From assembly GCA_016550415.1 (NCBI GenBank), contig JABXGU010000455.1, forward strand, positions 1 to 8,051: a stretch of 8,051 nucleotides of DNA, given 5' to 3'. The notes below the pieces were generated by a model, which did no database searches, was not told the origin of the DNA, and saw nothing but the letters and a program-made list of their open reading frames with translations. Below are positions 5,662 to 8,051 of this stretch, piece by piece; the first letter of the stretch is position 1, and each line of letters begins with the position of its first letter. The translations under genes and the position numbers were made by a program. Source of the stretch: an archaeon. Its GTDB lineage: Archaea > Asgardarchaeota > Hermodarchaeia > Hermodarchaeales > Hermodarchaeaceae.

Positions 5662-7068
5662 TCATACCCATTTATCAAGGGTTTTAGCTCTTATTTCGTT
5701 CTCCTCCTCCCAAAGTTTCTGGATTCTTTTTATTCTCTCCACGAAGTAGGAGACCTGTTCAAGTCGAATATCAACAGGATTAACAGTCTTATCTGTCCGA
5801 AGAGTTACGCCATAGGGTCGAAGAGAAATCGCTTCGGTCTCCCCAACTTTGTTATATCTCTTACCGTCGAATTGTATGATAGGTCGAAGACTATCAATGT
5901 AGAGGTCTTGATAGGAAACCTCGATCACAATCTCTGGTTTAACCCATAGATAGCCGCTTTCTTCATAGAGTGGTTCTATAAGGTCAAGAAGAGGAGAAGA
6001 TGGTGCGATTTGAGCTCCATCAGCAATATCTATGAACTCCCCATTCTTTGTCATTAAAGCAATCTTAGCACCTAAGATTGGACCATCAGTATAGCTGATA
6101 CTAGCACCACATAAGGGACATGTTATCAAGTCTTTTCCATACATATCCCAGGTTCCGGTTCCATCCTTGAGTCGGATATTATCCTTGAACCAGTCTTCTT
6201 CTTTGATGATGCCCTCCCTAACTAGCTTCTTCAACCATAAGGAATCAAATCTCGTCCCACAATCATCACATACTGGTCGAATCTTCCTAGTTCGCTCAGG
6301 AATCCGGAATGCAATGATTGCCACATCTAATGTATCTCGGTACTTCAGTTTGTATCTGCTACTATCGTCAAGACAAAGGACAAGCCCCTCAAACCCCCGT
6401 TTCGTGATGTATTCATCCCAGAATGCTTGAACCTCGTTTTGATGTTTTCCGATTGCATCGGTGAATTTCAAGTGGTCAACTAGGTGAACTCTACCATCGT
6501 CACTCCCTAGAGGGAAATCAAAGTCAACTTTTAATGTATTGAACCTTTCAAGTGGTGAACCTATTCTTACCAATTCCTCTGATTTGTTGACAACGGCATA
6601 GTCAAAGAGTGCAAATCTGATCCGTGCTACATCGATTAAGGAATTGGGATTTTTGATTATGCTCATGCTCTTGTTGAATTCGGTCATATACGCCTTTCCT
6701 TGAATCATCCTAACAACGTAGGTTTCACCAATGAATGCAGTGTCCTTATGCTCTGTAAGATCTTCATCAAAGTACTTTGTGACCGGGTGTTCCTTGTTTG
6801 GTCCAAGCGAGAAATAACATCGACCTCTCGGATTCCAAGCCACGAATTTCTCTTTCTCCTTATTCCAAAGGATGATTGAAAGCATACCATTGTATTTTAT
6901 CTGCACAATGCCACTCTTGTCCTTTGGAAGCTCAGGAACAACATTCCTCTCTGAGAAGCCATACTGCAACATTCCAGGTTTGACTTGATAGATTGACCTA
7001 CAGAACTCTCTTTCTCGTGTTCCCGATTCGAAATGTTCCTGCCCAAAGAACTTCTGGTTGAGTTTCAT
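5662..7068 (-). CDS. ATP-dependent DNA-ligase-like nucleotidyltransferase with four-Cys insertion in the OB fold
   Basis: A 468-residue covalent nucleotidyltransferase, predicted to adenylate itself on Lys58 and seal nicks. Motif I is KYNG (58-61; usual KxDG). A basic NPRGR (79-83) follows, then motif III GETYVV (114-119, Glu115), IIIa FALFDYAV (152-159), motif IV FEGLV (226-230, Glu227), motif V YKLK (239-242), OB-fold strand DVAIIAF (248-254), strand VIEVSYQDLY (381-390) and motif VI SLRPYGVTLRTDK (415-427). The RxDK ending is typical of DNA rather than RNA ligases. Between OB strands 1 and 2 lies an insertion of about 75 residues with CDDC (267-270) and CPLC (317-320), a likely zinc module. 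Only 57 residues precede motif I, so the large N-terminal DNA-binding domain of archaeal replicative ligase is absent. Start ATG is fixed by an in-frame TAG at 7081-7083; TAGGG lies 6 nt upstream. Superfamily is secure, substrate uncertain: DNA repair, RNA ligation or an inactive relative. Confidence 0.88.
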   Translation of the reverse strand: MKLNQKFFGQEHFESGTREREFCRSIYQVKPGMLQYGFSERNVVPELPKDKSGIVQIKYNGMLSIILWNKEKEKFVAWNPRGRCYFSLGPNKEHPVTKYFDEDLTEHKDTAFIGETYVVRMIQGKAYMTEFNKSMSIIKNPNSLIDVARIRFALFDYAVVNKSEELVRIGSPLERFNTLKVDFDFPLGSDDGRVHLVDHLKFTDAIGKHQNEVQAFWDEYITKRGFEGLVLCLDDSSRYKLKYRDTLDVAIIAFRIPERTRKIRPVCDDCGTRFDSLWLKKLVREGIIKEEDWFKDNIRLKDGTGTWDMYGKDLITCPLCGASISYTDGPILGAKIALMTKNGEFIDIADGAQIAPSSPLLDLIEPLYEESGYLWVKPEIVIEVSYQDLYIDSLRPIIQFDGKRYNKVGETEAISLRPYGVTLRTDKTVNPVDIRLEQVSYFVERIKRIQKLWEEENEIRAKTLDKWV

Positions 7069-7123
7069 AGAAGACCCTAACTAGACTGGTTTTTCCCCCA
7101 GCCTCCTCTTAATTCTATTTTTT

Positions 7124-7131
7124 ATTTAATA
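7124..7131 (-). promoter_or_regulatory. Putative TATA box of the ligase-like gene
   Basis: TATTAAAT on the minus strand, within an A/T block at 7111-7131. It predicts a transcript start near 7102 and a leader of about 34 nt. It lies in the 121-nt gap after the tandem-GNAT gene, so the ligase-like gene is probably transcribed on its own. Confidence 0.55.
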
Positions 7132-7189
7132 CCATTCGTAAAAAGTCATTCCAATATGAGTTGCTAGAAGTCTTCAAAGAAACTAGTAT

Positions 7190-8051
7190 TTATGAAAGAA
7201 CTTTATGCCAACGCCATTGAGCTCGAATCTGAGAGAACCCCAGTTTACGATAAAGACCAATGGCATTCTCTGCAATAATACCGGTTTCTGCAATCGCCCT
7301 CCGATGACCCCTTTCTTGCATCCACTGTAACAAGTAAAAGAGAAGTGCCGTTCCAATACCCTTTCTTTGATACTCAGGTAGTACCCCCGGTACACCCAAC
7401 TGCCCTCTAGCCGAGAACTCTATAGCCCCCACAACCTCACCCTCAACCACCCCGACAAGCTGAACCTCCCCCCATGGTTCCTCTAACCAGCCTCGCACCT
7501 GGTCCATAGAAGGGTTAGGTCCATAAGCCCATGGAGCACACTCACCGAAAATACGAGTCAAAACTGGCAAATCTTCAACCGATGGAGCCCTAACAGTGAC
7601 CTTTGAATTCAAGGGCACCTGATTAAGAGGTTGGCGGAGATCTAATTCCAAATAAACACTATCATGATCAAACGGCTCTTTCTCAGAATACTTACGATAA
7701 TAGAAAACCTCCTCATGAACAAACCCCAAGTCCGCTAACAGGGCTGACGCCCCTAAATTATCACTATGGGCATACACCAACGCAACTTCAGCTCCCAGAT
7801 CTTGAACCTGTTCCAAGCTTTTGCTCATCAAAGCACTCGCAATCCCTCTGCGTCGATATTCAGGAAGCACAACAATTCTGCTTTGCCCGAAATTAGTATC
7901 CGTCGGCTCATACACAACCTTACAGACAGTATCCTCCCCAACCTCCTTAACCATGCGACAACAAGCGTAACCAACAGGAATATCACCCAAGAAAGCCACC
8001 CAGAGCTTAGCGTCTGGATCACGAACTAATTTCTGAATATCCTCCGCTCGA
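7190..8051 (-). CDS. Tandem GNAT-domain acetyltransferase, N-terminus beyond window
   Basis: About 287 codons are visible; the frame is open to base 8051 with no stop, so the real start lies outside. An internal GTG at 7999 falls in the middle of the first core strand (KLWVAFLGDIPVGYACC) and is not the start. Two GNAT domains are present. Domain 1 (to about residue 135 of the visible part) has motif A LPEYRRRGIASALM and motif B DNLGASALLADLGF. Domain 2 (from about 150) starts KVTVRAPSVEDLPVL and has LPEYQRKGIGTALLF and ENAIGLYRKLGF. Both keep the acetyl-CoA loop (R/Q-x-x-G-x-A/G). Tandem GNATs include mycothiol synthase-like and other proteins in which one half may be structural; substrate unknown. 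The protein ends KVLS. The ligase-like gene follows in the same direction after 121 nt with its own promoter. Confidence 0.92.
   Translation of the reverse strand, partial: RAEDIQKLVRDPDAKLWVAFLGDIPVGYACCRMVKEVGEDTVCKVVYEPTDTNFGQSRIVVLPEYRRRGIASALMSKSLEQVQDLGAEVALVYAHSDNLGASALLADLGFVHEEVFYYRKYSEKEPFDHDSVYLELDLRQPLNQVPLNSKVTVRAPSVEDLPVLTRIFGECAPWAYGPNPSMDQVRGWLEEPWGEVQLVGVVEGEVVGAIEFSARGQLGVPGVLPEYQRKGIGTALLFYLLQWMQERGHRRAIAETGIIAENAIGLYRKLGFSQIRAQWRWHKVLS

Noticed and set aside
5653..6430. Plus-strand open frames across the ligase-like gene
   Set aside because: Antisense to a gene with full motif support; no coding signature of their own.
7084..7099. CTGG...CCAG hairpin before the ligase-like gene
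   Set aside because: Only a 4-bp stem with an 8-nt loop; expected by chance.
7101..7107. GAGGAGG on the minus strand as an SD for an extra small gene
   Set aside because: No ATG, GTG or TTG follows within SD range, and it is about 33 nt from the ligase-like ATG. It probably lies at or near the transcript start.
7997..7999. GTG as start of the tandem GNAT gene
   Set aside because: It lies within the first core beta strand, and the frame stays open to the window edge with GNAT-like residues, so the gene is cut by the window rather than starting here.
1..8051. CRISPR array, tRNA, rRNA, transposase, phage or toxin-antitoxin genes
   Set aside because: Looked for on both strands; no regularly spaced repeats, cloverleaf genes, terminal repeats or recognisable proteins of these kinds.

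Overview
The window most likely comes from an archaeon, possibly of the Asgard group (Thorarchaeia-like); this assignment has low confidence. Archaeal-style AT-rich TATA boxes lie roughly 30-70 nt upstream of the chosen start codons. Several genes carry strong Shine-Dalgarno (SD) sites such as GGAGGTGA. One protein has the full motif set of an ATP-dependent DNA ligase. By eye the DNA is moderately AT-rich. I see no tRNA, rRNA, CRISPR array, insertion sequence or phage gene, and no gene-free stretch longer than about 180 nt.

Layout from left to right. (1) Minus-strand block 1-2373: a MacB-type ABC export cassette, with the permease (cut by the left edge) directly after its ATPase, preceded by a separate small DUF3303-like gene. 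(2) Plus-strand pair 2556-3289: a GNAT acetyltransferase whose stop codon overlaps the start of an 80-residue protein with a possible zinc site. (3) Minus strand 3331-4017: an integral-membrane methyltransferase of the isoprenylcysteine carboxyl methyltransferase (ICMT) family, starting at TTG with a good SD. (4) Plus strand 4163-4987: a beta-type SPPY DNA methyltransferase with no restriction nuclease beside it. (5) Plus strand 5143-5640: a DinB/YfiT-fold putative metalloprotein. (6) Minus strand 5662-7068: an unusual ATP-dependent DNA-ligase-like protein with a four-cysteine module inserted near the start of its OB fold. (7) Minus strand 7190-8051: a tandem-GNAT protein whose N-terminus lies beyond the right edge.

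Most genes appear to be transcribed singly or in pairs. The ATPase and permease clearly act together as an exporter. The GNAT and 80-residue genes are translationally coupled. The other neighbours share no obvious pathway. The methyltransferase, DinB-like and ligase-like genes lie consecutively and could all concern DNA, but they do not form an operon, because the ligase gene converges on the DinB gene.

The item most worth following up is the ligase-like protein. It has motifs I, III, IIIa, IV, V and VI, a KYNG variant of motif I, no room for the usual N-terminal DNA-binding domain, and a CxxC...CxxC insertion where I know of none in standard ligases. Intergenic inverted repeats near the GNAT and ABC promoters are candidate operators.
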